Shown here: in pieces, positions 42,832 to 52,711 of the stretch
Position numbering within the stretch: the first letter of the stretch is position 1
Layout: every line of letters begins with the position of its first letter
NCBI RefSeq assembly: GCF_918698245.1
Contig: NZ_CAKKMS010000001.1
Coordinates: 1,178,001 to 1,242,000, forward strand
DNA length: 64,000 nt
From: Pedobacter sp. Bi126
GTDB lineage: Bacteria; Bacteroidota; Bacteroidia; Sphingobacteriales; Sphingobacteriaceae
Direction of reading: 5' to 3'
The notes under the pieces: generated by a model
What the model was told of the DNA's origin: nothing
Seen by the model: only the letters and a program-made list of their open reading frames with translations
Databases searched by the model: none
Position numbers and translations under genes: made by a program

Positions 42832-44916
42832 CTACTTCTTATCCATCAACTTCCTTTTAAGAAAATCGGCCGTTGCTTCACTCACCTTTAACCCGTTAGA
42901 AAATTTCATCCAATGATGGGTATCATCCGGTATGGTCAGAAACTCAAAATCGAATTTTTTATCTTCAAACCTTTTGGCCAAATCTACACTCTGATTAAAA
43001 GCAACATTGCGGTCGTCATCGGCATGAATAATTAATGTTGGCGATGTCCACGTGTTGATGTAACTCACCGGAGATGATGATGTGGCTACCCTGGCGGCCA
43101 GTGCAGCATCTGGGGCAGGCTCCTTTCCTTCGGTTCCTGGATTACTAAACCTATAATTTACGCCATGAATATCTACCCCAGCTGCAAACAATTTAGAATC
43201 TTTTCCAAGCGCCAGTGCAGTTAAGTAGCCACCATATGAACCGCCATAAATGCCGATTTTAGGTTTATTGATATCCTTCTGGTTCGCTAACCATTCTCCT
43301 GCAGCCTTTATATCCTGATATTCTGCTGCTCCCTGTGCCCCGGCATTTAAAGGTTTATGAAAATCAAAACCATAACCAGTACCCAAACGGTAATTTACAG
43401 ATAAAACCGTAAACCCCATATTTACCAGGTACTGGTTTAAAGCATAGTCAATTGAATAATAATCCATCGGGTTCCAACCCAAAAACATTTGCCGTTGAGG
43501 GCCACCATGAACATATACGATTGCCGGCTTGTTTTTATCTGCTTTTTTGGGAGAAAACAATTGTCCATATACGGTATTGCCATCGGGTGCCTTAAAGTTT
43601 ACATGTTTTGGAATTACCATTTCTTTGATGGGAAAATCGTTAGGGATAAGTGATTCACCGATGAGTTTAACTGCCTTTTTATCATTTAATACAGCTGGTA
43701 AAAGCGGCCGTTCTGCTGTAGAACTTAAACAGAAAAAAGTACGGTTATCTCCCGAAATTACAGGATAGGCTTCGATGCCTTTGCCAAAACTCAATGCCTC
43801 CATGTTTGCCTTATTTACTGCTACTTTGTAAATATGCCTCCTATCTAAATCATCTGCTTCTTTACCTGTGTTTGCTGCAAAAACCAAAGTCTTTTTATCG
43901 TTGCTCAGTTTAACGTTTTCAACAGCAAAATTACCCGGGGTAAGCAATAAACGGCCAGATCCATCAGGATTAATCGCATACAAGTGCGGCCAACCGTCCT
44001 CATATGAAGTGAATATTATCTTACCATCGGCCCATTGTAAATTGGTACCACCATCAATTGAAGGATAAGAACCCCTGATCGTTTCGGGAGCTTTCCAGAT
44101 CTGTTTTCCTTCTCCAGTATTTACGTTAACCGTCCAGATGGCCCAAGGTTGATGTTTTCGCGTTAAAATCGAATCCGTTTCAATACCTATTCCTGCTGTG
44201 CGGATAAAAGCAATCGCATTGCCGTCTGGTGACCAAACCGGTGCATTATCTTTAGAAAAAGATGGCGATAACCACTGTATCGCCGTTTGCTGATCGGTAT
44301 AAACACCTATAAAAGAATGATCTGTGCGGTTGGAAACAAACACAATCTTCTTTCCATCCGGCGACCATTTGTAACCTGAGTTGATGCCTTTTGCGTAAAA
44401 TAGATTTTTTGCCGGAAACGACCCATCAATCGGGGCAACCATCACCTGACCTGCTTTGCTAAACAGCACCTGTTCGCTGTTGGGTGAAATAATGGGGTTA
44501 TCGCCCTCACCTATTGCAATAACTTTTCCACCGCCAAAAGGAACAGCAAATACCTGTATTTTTGGTGCAATTGGAGATGAATTTGCGTTAACCGGTCCGC
44601 CATCTCTTCCTCCATGATCGCCGCCACGTACAAATACAATCCATTTGCCATTTGCAGAAATAGATAAACTGGTTAATTCCTGCCCATCATCATCATTATA
44701 ATCTGTATTTTTTATTGCTTTATAATCAGGCGCTTCAGCAGTATAAATGTTTCTTTTCCCCTGTTCATTTGCGGCCCAGGCTATTTTAGCGCCAACGGGC
44801 GAGGCTACCAGTTGTGTGGGAAAAGGATAACTTAAAACTGATTTCAGTGTAAAGTTCTGCGCAAAAATTTTAGCGGCAGATATTAGTATGAGCAGTATAA
44901 GCAGCGATTTTTTCAT
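42832..44916 (-). CDS. S9-family prolyl oligopeptidase-type peptidase
   Basis: A 694-aa exported enzyme (MKKSLLILLILISAAKIFAQ signal). The N-terminal part (about 25-410) is a beta-propeller with WSPDGKKIVFVSN and WSPDGNAIAFIRT blades. The C-terminal alpha/beta-hydrolase has GGSYGG with Ser560, Asp633-635 (HADDDRNV) and His667/668 (DDTHHWMKF). It cleaves small peptides, often dipeptides or tripeptides from the N-terminus. An upstream extension of 85 residues (to 45171) is not used: it overlaps susD and a terminator lies between. It follows susC-susD and probably digests imported peptides. Confidence 0.88.
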   Translation of the reverse strand: MKKSLLILLILISAAKIFAQNFTLKSVLSYPFPTQLVASPVGAKIAWAANEQGKRNIYTAEAPDYKAIKNTDYNDDDGQELTSLSISANGKWIVFVRGGDHGGRDGGPVNANSSPIAPKIQVFAVPFGGGKVIAIGEGDNPIISPNSEQVLFSKAGQVMVAPIDGSFPAKNLFYAKGINSGYKWSPDGKKIVFVSNRTDHSFIGVYTDQQTAIQWLSPSFSKDNAPVWSPDGNAIAFIRTAGIGIETDSILTRKHQPWAIWTVNVNTGEGKQIWKAPETIRGSYPSIDGGTNLQWADGKIIFTSYEDGWPHLYAINPDGSGRLLLTPGNFAVENVKLSNDKKTLVFAANTGKEADDLDRRHIYKVAVNKANMEALSFGKGIEAYPVISGDNRTFFCLSSTAERPLLPAVLNDKKAVKLIGESLIPNDFPIKEMVIPKHVNFKAPDGNTVYGQLFSPKKADKNKPAIVYVHGGPQRQMFLGWNPMDYYSIDYALNQYLVNMGFTVLSVNYRLGTGYGFDFHKPLNAGAQGAAEYQDIKAAGEWLANQKDINKPKIGIYGGSYGGYLTALALGKDSKLFAAGVDIHGVNYRFSNPGTEGKEPAPDAALAARVATSSSPVSYINTWTSPTLIIHADDDRNVAFNQSVDLAKRFEDKKFDFEFLTIPDDTHHWMKFSNGLKVSEATADFLKRKLMDKK

Positions 44917-44942
44917 TACTTGATATTGAGCGAATAAATTAT

Positions 44943-44976
44943 AAAAAAAAGCCCTAACCGATGTGCAGTTAGGACT
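44943..44976 (-). terminator. Terminator after susD (first pair)
   Basis: AGCCCTAAC (44950-44958) pairs with GTTAGGACT (44968-44976) with one mismatch. The minus strand runs into eight T. It is 26 nt after the susD stop and upstream of the S9 peptidase start. Confidence 0.75.
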
Positions 44977-45001
44977 CTGATTATTGTTTTTTATAAGAAT
45001 G

Positions 45002-46435
45002 TTACTGATCCCACCACAGTTTGGTTGTTCTTGCCACATCTGCCGGAACATTTGCTCCGTTTTTACTGCGTTCGCCCTGTGGATAATCCAAACGACGGAT
45101 AAAAGTTGGAAGCGCAGCGTTGGCCGGCATACCGAAATCCTTGTACTTGTAATCGAAACGGCGGGCGTCATTCCAGGCCTCAGGATTTAAATAGGTTGCA
45201 ATGTATTTCTCTTTAAAAATCAGGTCTTTTGTTAAGGCCGCAGCACCAACATTAACAACAGGATTGGCCAAATAAGCATCTCTTGCAGTTGTCGAAACCA
45301 AAAGTTTATCCATATTAGCACTAATACCTGCCAAATAAGCTGCATAGGCTTTTGTTTTATCGGTATCAAAAGAAGCTTCAGCTTCGATAAATTTCAGCTC
45401 AGCATAAGTAACAATAAGTATTGGAGCAGTATTGCTGGTCCACGGAGAATTACTGGAAATATAACACTCATCTTTTGTGGTGTTTGCACCAGGCAATCTG
45501 TTACCTGCCCCATTTACGGTTCCGATGTAAGTGTTGTTAACGGTTTTATCGGTAATTTTTTCAATTCGTGGATCAAAAACAGTAAAAGTTGCACCATTTA
45601 AGGCATCAATAAACTGCTCTGAAAGCCATCCACCCAGCGATTGTTGCGAATTGGACAGTGCCACGTTGGCCCATGGATTACGCTCTTTAAAAGTAGCCAT
45701 GCCGGCATCGTCCGCATTTGTGGTAAAAGAATTACTCAGCGCTGCCAATACTGCTGTAGGATTATAAGAACTTGTTTTACTTATTTTGTTCAATAATCTG
45801 GCTTTTAAACCATAAGCCATTTTCAACCAGTTTGCCCTTTCAGTGGCAGGAGTTTTTCCATAAATTAAATCGCTTGTAGGGGCCAGTTTAACTGTTGCAT
45901 TGGTTTTGGCAAGTTCAACAATGGCTTCATCCAATAGTGCTATGGCTTGGTTATATACCTCCTGTTGTTTATCATATTTAGGCTTAAGGTTGTTAATGTC
46001 GAAAGCTTGCGAAAACGGCGCGTCTCCCCATAAATCATTTACCAGGGTAAGGTTATAGGCAATAATTACATCGGCTACACCTTTATACTCGCTGGAGCCT
46101 TGTGCAACTGCCAGTTTTTTCATTTCGTTAGCATCGGCCATGGCAAAATAAAGTGCATCCCAGGTGCTAGTAAAATCAATTGCCTGATAGGTATCTCCGG
46201 CCGCATTAGCTGAAGGATTGGCGGTATATTGCACATAAGGGGCAACAATACTTCCGGCAAGGAAATTGTTATTTCCGATTTTGTAAGTTGATGTAGCCAA
46301 CAATGCATTGAGTGTTGGCGTTGGAACCTGATTCGGATTATCAGACAATTTATCAAAATAATCGTCTTTACAACTCTGCAAACCCAGTGTTGCAATTAAA
46401 GCTGCGCACCATGTATATTTTATAATCTTTTGCAT
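45002..46435 (-). CDS. SusD/RagB-type nutrient-binding lipoprotein (SusD-like_2)
   Basis: A 477-aa lipoprotein (GLQSC, Cys22). NPNQVPTPTLNALLATSTYKIG, the TPR-like helices GVADVIIAYNLTLVNDLWGDAPFSQAF and QAIALLDEAIVELAKTN, and the C-terminal IFKEKYIATYLNPEAWNDAR and FIRRLDYPQGERSKNG match the SusD-like_2 group. It forms a lid on its SusC partner, which is 11 bp upstream. SusD-like_2 pairs often work on peptides or non-starch substrates, which fits the S9 peptidase downstream. Confidence 0.88.
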   Translation of the reverse strand: MQKIIKYTWCAALIATLGLQSCKDDYFDKLSDNPNQVPTPTLNALLATSTYKIGNNNFLAGSIVAPYVQYTANPSANAAGDTYQAIDFTSTWDALYFAMADANEMKKLAVAQGSSEYKGVADVIIAYNLTLVNDLWGDAPFSQAFDINNLKPKYDKQQEVYNQAIALLDEAIVELAKTNATVKLAPTSDLIYGKTPATERANWLKMAYGLKARLLNKISKTSSYNPTAVLAALSNSFTTNADDAGMATFKERNPWANVALSNSQQSLGGWLSEQFIDALNGATFTVFDPRIEKITDKTVNNTYIGTVNGAGNRLPGANTTKDECYISSNSPWTSNTAPILIVTYAELKFIEAEASFDTDKTKAYAAYLAGISANMDKLLVSTTARDAYLANPVVNVGAAALTKDLIFKEKYIATYLNPEAWNDARRFDYKYKDFGMPANAALPTFIRRLDYPQGERSKNGANVPADVARTTKLWWDQ

Positions 46436-46446
46436 CGTAATTCTAT

Positions 46447-49400
46447 TTAAAAACCAACATTAAGTGTAAACATAATTGTACGGGCAGATGGATAGGTAAA
46501 TCCGGCAGAGCCATCATTGTTACTACCTGAATCGAAAGAACTCGATTCTGGATCTACACCATAATATTTCGTCCATAACCATAAATTATTTCCGGTAACG
46601 GATAGTGAAGCATTTTTGATTGATTTTGCAGGCAACCAGTTCTCTGGTAAATTATACGTTAAACTTGCAGAACGTAAACGTACCCATGAGGCATCGCTTA
46701 CAAAAGGCTCAGAAACGTTTCGGTAGTAAATGCGGTAATAGCCTTCACCATAATCAACACCGTCTGGTCCGATCCGCTGCCCCATGTAAACAGGCTTGGT
46801 GTTCGGTTGTCCATTGGCCAAAACGCCGTCAAATACCCGCACTGTTCTTCTATCTGCTGTATAATCAGGCAATCCAAATGCCGAATAAAAATCTTCTAAC
46901 CAGTTGTATTTCTCAAATCCTAAACGCGCATCAAACAATACATTTAAACTGAAATTTTTGTATTTGAACGTATTGCCCATACCAATAATATAGTTTGGCT
47001 GCGAATTACCCAATAATTTTTGTTTGCCACCTGAAATGCTCGGGAATCCGTTTGCTCCAATCAGTAATGGAAGATCTTTATCGAGTACAATCGGATCCTC
47101 CGGCGTACTTCCATAATAACGGTTAAAATAGCTGCCATAAATATTGCCATATGGCTGTCCCTGAATCAGTTTCATCGTTACTCCTGCATTGCCGTAACCT
47201 CTTGCGGCACCGTAAACAATTTCCGATATTCCGTTAGGCATACTCAATACCATGTTTCTGTTGGCCGAAAAATTAACATTTACATCCCACCTGAAATCTT
47301 TTGACACAATTGGTTTACCATTCAATACCAGCTCAACTCCCCTGTTCCTGATATCGCCGGCATTGATTGATTTGGTTACATAACCTACTGCCGAAGAAAT
47401 CTGCGTTTGGATGATCTGATCTTTGCTTAATGAATAATAGTAAGTAAAATCGAATCCTAAACGGTTTTTAAAGAACGACATCTCTAAACCAGCCTCGTAG
47501 GTATTGGTAAACTCGGGACGAAGATCGGGATTGCCAAGGTTTGGAGCAATGGTTAAACCACCTGTTCCGGTTGGCAGCGAGGTATAAGGCGAATATCCGG
47601 TAAACGTAGAATATTCGGATGCATCCTTTCCGATCCTTGCATAAGACAAGCGCAATTTGGCCTGATTAATGACGGCAGGCAACTTAAATTGATCAGAAAA
47701 CACATAACTTAAACTTGCTGAAGGATAGAAAAACGACCTGTTTGCTTTTGGCAGCGTAGAAGTGATGTCATTTCTTCCGGTTACGGTTAAGAAAAGATAA
47801 TTTTTGTAATCAAAAGTTGCTTCTCCAAAATAACCGATCAGTCTTTTTTGTCTCAGGGTTTGCGTTGGGGTAAGTACACCTGCATTAGCCAAATTAAAGA
47901 AATTGTACACACCGAGGATACTGCCCAAAGTACCGATCTCTTTCGATTTACGGTCGTAAAGTTCTTGCCCAAGCCTTAAAGTCCCAGTAATATCATCCGT
48001 TAGTTTAGAGGTAAGTGTGGCAACGATAGTGCTGTTAATGGTTCTAAACTTGGTATTGTATTCGCCATAATAACCCTGAGCATTATCGTACATGGCTTCA
48101 GTAGCATACATCGGTCCGCGGGCAGTGCGCACACGGTTATCATTATACGTATCTACACCTAAGCGGTAAGAAAAATTAAGCCACTTTGCAGGATCATAAC
48201 TTAGGCTTGCCCCACCGATAAACCGGTTAACATCACCTTTAAGCCTGTTGTTTGCTGTACCCCAGATCGGGTTATTGGTACCGAAGTATTTTTGCGAACC
48301 ATCTGCATTCTGATAATCTGCCACATCGTAACGCGGCGACCAATAAGCCAAACTTTCGCCAAAACGGTCTGCACTATAAGTATATCCGCCAGAATTGGTG
48401 AAATTCATATTTACAGCGGCCTTAAATTTCGGACTGATGGTAAAGTCTGTATTTAAACGTCCCGAGAAATTTTTGTTATCGGTATTTGGCATCATCCCTT
48501 TTTGGTACAACTGCGAAAGAGAAGAGAAAAATTTAATCGCTTCACTTCCGCCAGTAACCGAAATCGAATTTTTAATTTGCTGACCTGTACCAAAAGCACG
48601 GTCGTAGTTATTGAATAATTGATCAGGGTGAGTCGGATCAATCAGTTTCGCTTCAGCAATGGTTGGCCCCCATGCCGGTCCAATTCCGCCTGGAGGGTTG
48701 GTATAAACGCCCAACACGCCTTGGGTATATTCTGTTTGTACATCCGGCGATTTCAACACTTCATCATAGCCGTAACTACTGTTAAAATTAACGCTAACGC
48801 CATTCTGCTTGCCTCTTTTAGTGGTAATTACCACAACACCATTTGCGCCTCTTAATCCATAAAGCGCGGTAGCGGCACCTCCCTTTAAAATATTGATGGT
48901 TTCAATATCCTCTGGATTGATATCTGAAGCCCTATTGGTTACACCTCTTGAACCATATGCGGTTCCATCGGGATTAGCCCCGACTGTAGAGGTAGAGTTA
49001 TCAATCTGCACGCCATCTATTACATATAAAGGATCGCCAGAAATGTTAGGGTCAATAGAGTTAACTCCCCTGATCCGAATACTTGCGCCCTGGCCTGGGC
49101 CACCGCCAGTGCTCGAAATTGTAGCACCTGCAACCTTACCTTGTAATGCATTAAGCAAGTTAGGCTGGTGGTTATAATTCAGGTCTTCAGATTTTACAGA
49201 TTGTGCAGCATAACCTAAAGATTTAGCCTGTCGGGTAATTCCAAGTGCGGTTGAAATGGTTACTTCCTGCAGTTCCTGTGCATCCGCAGCCAGTCCTACA
49301 TTAACTGTGGTTTTACTACCAACAGTAATTTCCTGCGTTTTATACCCAATAAGACTGATAACCAGTACAGCATTAGCTGATGGCACCTGAATGGTAAAGC

Positions 49401-49581
49401 TACCATTGGCATTGGTGGAGGTACCTGTTGTACTGCCCTTGATTTTTACACTTGCTCCTGGTAATGGACCTCCATCATCAACAGCGGTTATTTTTCCTGT
49501 TATTGTTTTTACCTGTGCCATTGTGGATAGGCCAATCAGTAAAATAAAAAGAAAAAAAAGTGAGGTAAAGATTTTTCTCAT
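46447..49581 (-). CDS. SusC/RagA-type TonB-dependent transporter
   Basis: A 1044-aa outer-membrane protein with a signal peptide (to about AQVKT). A CarboxypepD_reg domain follows (DGGPLPGASVKIKGSTTGTS, TNANGSFTIQV), then the SusC plug (LLNALQGKVAGATISSTGGG, ASIRIRGVNSIDPNISGDP, LYVIDGVQID, EDIETINILKGGAATALYG) and a 22-strand-type barrel ending in an aromatic terminus. It should import a nutrient bound by the SusD encoded directly downstream. No anti-sigma or ECF gene is adjacent. Confidence 0.9.
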   Translation of the reverse strand: MRKIFTSLFFLFILLIGLSTMAQVKTITGKITAVDDGGPLPGASVKIKGSTTGTSTNANGSFTIQVPSANAVLVISLIGYKTQEITVGSKTTVNVGLAADAQELQEVTISTALGITRQAKSLGYAAQSVKSEDLNYNHQPNLLNALQGKVAGATISSTGGGPGQGASIRIRGVNSIDPNISGDPLYVIDGVQIDNSTSTVGANPDGTAYGSRGVTNRASDINPEDIETINILKGGAATALYGLRGANGVVVITTKRGKQNGVSVNFNSSYGYDEVLKSPDVQTEYTQGVLGVYTNPPGGIGPAWGPTIAEAKLIDPTHPDQLFNNYDRAFGTGQQIKNSISVTGGSEAIKFFSSLSQLYQKGMMPNTDNKNFSGRLNTDFTISPKFKAAVNMNFTNSGGYTYSADRFGESLAYWSPRYDVADYQNADGSQKYFGTNNPIWGTANNRLKGDVNRFIGGASLSYDPAKWLNFSYRLGVDTYNDNRVRTARGPMYATEAMYDNAQGYYGEYNTKFRTINSTIVATLTSKLTDDITGTLRLGQELYDRKSKEIGTLGSILGVYNFFNLANAGVLTPTQTLRQKRLIGYFGEATFDYKNYLFLTVTGRNDITSTLPKANRSFFYPSASLSYVFSDQFKLPAVINQAKLRLSYARIGKDASEYSTFTGYSPYTSLPTGTGGLTIAPNLGNPDLRPEFTNTYEAGLEMSFFKNRLGFDFTYYYSLSKDQIIQTQISSAVGYVTKSINAGDIRNRGVELVLNGKPIVSKDFRWDVNVNFSANRNMVLSMPNGISEIVYGAARGYGNAGVTMKLIQGQPYGNIYGSYFNRYYGSTPEDPIVLDKDLPLLIGANGFPSISGGKQKLLGNSQPNYIIGMGNTFKYKNFSLNVLFDARLGFEKYNWLEDFYSAFGLPDYTADRRTVRVFDGVLANGQPNTKPVYMGQRIGPDGVDYGEGYYRIYYRNVSEPFVSDASWVRLRSASLTYNLPENWLPAKSIKNASLSVTGNNLWLWTKYYGVDPESSSFDSGSNNDGSAGFTYPSARTIMFTLNVGF

Positions 49582-49900
49582 ATCACAATTGTTTAGTTTA
49601 GGGGATTTTAGTTATATGCAATATAACATTTTTAGCACCAAAAACACGCACAAAACATGATCAATAAGGCTGTATTTCGTGCAAAATTTTACATAAACAC
49701 CCTTCATCCTGCAAAATATTGCAAAAAACATCAACAAAAAACGCATAAACCACCTTACAAGCTTAATTATGCAAAAATATTGCTACTTAAAAATTGGTTA
49801 GCGTGGCTTTAACGCTTTTACAGAAAAAAATAGGGACATGAACGAAAAAAGCCTTTCCGAAAGAAATCGAAAAGGCTTAAAATGTATGTTAAATTGGGTT
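49582..49900. other. Upstream region of first susC with TGCAAAA words
   Basis: A 319-bp gene-free stretch. Within 49640-49790 the words GCACAAAA, GTGCAAAATT, CTGCAAAATATTGCAAAAAA and ATGCAAAAATATTGC recur, the third being palindrome-like (TGCAA...TTGCA). It probably holds the susC promoter and regulator sites. A terminator for the adjacent minus-strand gene is at its right end. Confidence 0.4.
49845..49878 (-). terminator. Terminator of the outer-membrane barrel gene
   Basis: AAGCCTTT (49849-49856) pairs with AAAGGCTT (49871-49878). Six T follow on the minus strand. It is 23 nt after the stop of the barrel gene. Confidence 0.8.
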
Positions 49901-52333
49901 TTACTGCTGAACGCCACCGCCCATGCCACCGCCTTGTTGCTGATCTTGCTTCACATCGTCGTTTTTGATTTTTTTCTTTTCTGTAAATTTAAGTTTACCG
50001 AAAGAATAACTAAAGTTCACACCAAAAGAGCGCAGCGGATAGTAGATATTTTGGCTCTGAAAAACTGTTCCAGTAGGTGTAATAGAGTTATTTACAGTTT
50101 GGATGTGAAGATCTTTTGTGAAAGGGTTCAAAGTATTTACACCAATTGATCCTTTTTTGTTTAAGATATCTTTCTTGAATGATGCACCATAAAAGATCAT
50201 CGCATCTGTTTTACCTTGATACGTTCTTCTTGGAGAATTTACTACACCGAATAATTCAAAATTATAACCTTTACCAAAACCATATGCAGAACGGGCAAAA
50301 ATATTATAGTTTATAAAAGTACCTGTATTAAAATTGGCTACCTTATTATCCACTTCATAAGTATTTAATCCAAAATTACTCATCAAAGTCCATTTTGGTT
50401 TAGGATTATATGAGCCAAAGACATTGAAACCGTAAGTTTGGCCAGTACCCACATTAATGTAAGTGGTTAATGGTGTATTGGCAGCAGTTGTAGTAAGTGA
50501 ACTTTCGATTATCCCTCCTGTACGGCGGTAAAACACTGATGCATTAATTACCGATCCTTTTATAAAGGTACTGTAGCCCAACTCTAAGTTATCACTTAAT
50601 TCAGGATTTAAATATGGATTTCCCTGCTGTAAGTTAATTGGGTTACTATCGTTAAGGAAAGGATTTAAATAGTTTTGACCAGGTCTTTGTAAACGACGGT
50701 TATAACTCAGTTTTAATGTTGCATTTCCTTTTAAGGTTTGAGATATGATTGCACTAGGGAACAAATTCAGATAATCATTCTTCTGAATTCCGTTAGCCTT
50801 AGTGTTAAAACTTATTGTAGTATATTCCGTTCTTAAACCGCCTTTAAACTTTAATTTTTTGGTTAAGTTGAAGCTAATTACACCATAAGCTGCGGCAACA
50901 TCTTGATTATAATCAAAGTCTTGTGATGAAAAATCGAACTGGCTTCTAATTTTACGAAAAATACCTTTTGCGCCTACTTCTAAGGTTGTTGATTTAGAAA
51001 ATGGGTACGTATAATCAGTTTGAACGGTGTACTCATTATTTTTACTGGTATTGTTTCTTTCAGTAGTTACTCCTGTTAAAGAATCCTGAGGAATAAGTGT
51101 ATTACTAAACCTTTGCGGCGTACGGCCGGTAGATAGCTGCGCAGAAATAGAAAACTCTTCACCTTCTTTTTTAGAGGTCTTTTTATAATCGACATTCCAA
51201 TCCATGTTACTGAATGTCATATCCATATCGCTGATATTTTTTTGACGGATACTATTATAAATAAAATCCGATTCACCTGGACCTCCATTTGAAAAACGGT
51301 TAAACTTTACATTAGAGCTAATGTTGTTGTATGCATTAAAATCGTAATCAACACCTAAACTACCATTTAAACCATCTCTGCCCCATTTTGAGAAACCGTC
51401 TTGTGATAAATTGTTAACACCTCCATTGTTTAGTTTGGTGTTGTTAACGATGACAACCCTCGAATTCTGAGCGTATGCAAAATTTCCTCCTAATGAAGTA
51501 TTAACACTTAAACGGCCCGTTTTTGCAGTTAAGTTAAATGCACCGTTGTTCTGACGTGTACCTGCTGAAGCATTTACCGAACCACTTACGCCTTGTGCAT
51601 TAGATTTCTTAGTAATAATATTAATGATACCCCCAGAACCTTCTGCATCGTATTTAGCTGATGGACTGGTAATTACCTCTACACTTTTAATCTGCTCTGC
51701 AGGGATCATTTTTAAAGCATCAGCAACGCTGCTGGCCATAGTACCGGAAGGCTTACCATTAATTAAAACGCGTACCGCGCCACCACGCAACTGCACGTTG
51801 CCATTAATATCAACCGATAACATCGGCACCTTACGCATTACATCAGTAGCGTCGCCGCCAGCATTCGTTCCATCAGCTTCTGCATTATAAACCATTCTAT
51901 CGATTTTATTTTCGATAACCGCTTTTGTTCCCTGAACCTGCACATCTGCCAGCGTATTTTCGCTTGATGAAATATAAATTGTACCTATATTATTATCGGG
52001 TTTTGATGGCGTGGTGGTAACCAAAACAGATTTTGTTTTGTAGCCCATAAAACCGATCATTAGCTTATAAGAATCAGGTGATACATTTTGTAAGCTTAAT
52101 TTTCCCTTTCCATCGGTTACACCACCGTTTACAGATTTGTTATCTTTTGCAGTAATCAACGATACCGTTGCGTAATCAATTGGTTTTTTAGTTAGCGAAT
52201 CGAGTATAGTTGCGGTAATACGTCCGGTAACGGTAGATTTTTTTGGTCCCCCACCCAAGCCACCACCAGTAAACTGGGCATGCGCGGTAAAAAATAATCC
52301 AAGGATGAAGGTAAGTAGTAGAAGTTTTTTCAT
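49901..52333 (-). CDS. Outer-membrane beta-barrel receptor (OMP_b-brl_3)
   Basis: An 810-aa protein with a signal peptide ending TAHAQ and a Gly-rich start (FTGGGLGGGPKK). A CarboxypepD_reg domain (TILDSLTKKPIDYATVSLI) is followed by a plug-like region (DVMRKVPMLSVDINGNVQLR, GAVRVLINGKPSG, SPSAKYDAEGSGGIINIITKK) and a barrel (YLNPFLNDSNPINLQQGNPYL). The C-terminus is Gln/Gly-rich (QDQQQGGGMGGG). Its architecture matches the receptor at 16960-19407 but the sequences are clearly different. It is monocistronic, with an own terminator, and its ligand is unknown. Confidence 0.8.
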   Translation of the reverse strand: MKKLLLLTFILGLFFTAHAQFTGGGLGGGPKKSTVTGRITATILDSLTKKPIDYATVSLITAKDNKSVNGGVTDGKGKLSLQNVSPDSYKLMIGFMGYKTKSVLVTTTPSKPDNNIGTIYISSSENTLADVQVQGTKAVIENKIDRMVYNAEADGTNAGGDATDVMRKVPMLSVDINGNVQLRGGAVRVLINGKPSGTMASSVADALKMIPAEQIKSVEVITSPSAKYDAEGSGGIINIITKKSNAQGVSGSVNASAGTRQNNGAFNLTAKTGRLSVNTSLGGNFAYAQNSRVVIVNNTKLNNGGVNNLSQDGFSKWGRDGLNGSLGVDYDFNAYNNISSNVKFNRFSNGGPGESDFIYNSIRQKNISDMDMTFSNMDWNVDYKKTSKKEGEEFSISAQLSTGRTPQRFSNTLIPQDSLTGVTTERNNTSKNNEYTVQTDYTYPFSKSTTLEVGAKGIFRKIRSQFDFSSQDFDYNQDVAAAYGVISFNLTKKLKFKGGLRTEYTTISFNTKANGIQKNDYLNLFPSAIISQTLKGNATLKLSYNRRLQRPGQNYLNPFLNDSNPINLQQGNPYLNPELSDNLELGYSTFIKGSVINASVFYRRTGGIIESSLTTTAANTPLTTYINVGTGQTYGFNVFGSYNPKPKWTLMSNFGLNTYEVDNKVANFNTGTFINYNIFARSAYGFGKGYNFELFGVVNSPRRTYQGKTDAMIFYGASFKKDILNKKGSIGVNTLNPFTKDLHIQTVNNSITPTGTVFQSQNIYYPLRSFGVNFSYSFGKLKFTEKKKIKNDDVKQDQQQGGGMGGGVQQ

Positions 52334-52711
52334 GTTAAAGAGTTAGTCTTTTGTAATTAGTCTACGCAAATTGCATTTTGTTACAATTATAAGCTATACT
52401 TTTTACACTAACTCTATCAATTTGCCGGCAAACACCACGCTTTTATCGGTAAAAGGAATTACGGATGACAGTAAGCCCTTTATTGCGCTTTGATTACACT
52501 CAAAACCATGAAATGAAACTTGCGACAGTCCTCCGACAGGATGACAAATTGTTAAGATTAATTCCGTGATTCCCTGGTGAAAAAAAGCTATGGCCAGTTT
52601 AGTGAACCAAACAGAAAAAATAAATGGTCTGTGAGGACACAGACCATGGAATAAATCCCGAACATTCGGAATAGTAAGACGGAGCAGTTAGCTTTGGGCT
52701 TTAGTCTTCCC
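52334..52711. repeat. 378-bp gene-free stretch with palindromes
   Basis: It contains TTTGCCGGCAAA (52421-52432), CAGTCCTCCGACAGGATGAC near 52530 and the TGGTCTGTG / CACAGACCA hairpin (52625-52646), which is the reverse complement of 38667-38688. No gene was seen. Confidence 0.55.

Noticed and set aside
44917-45171. 85-residue N-terminal extension of the S9 peptidase
   Set aside because: It overlaps the susD gene, crosses a terminator and precedes a complete signal peptide at 44916.
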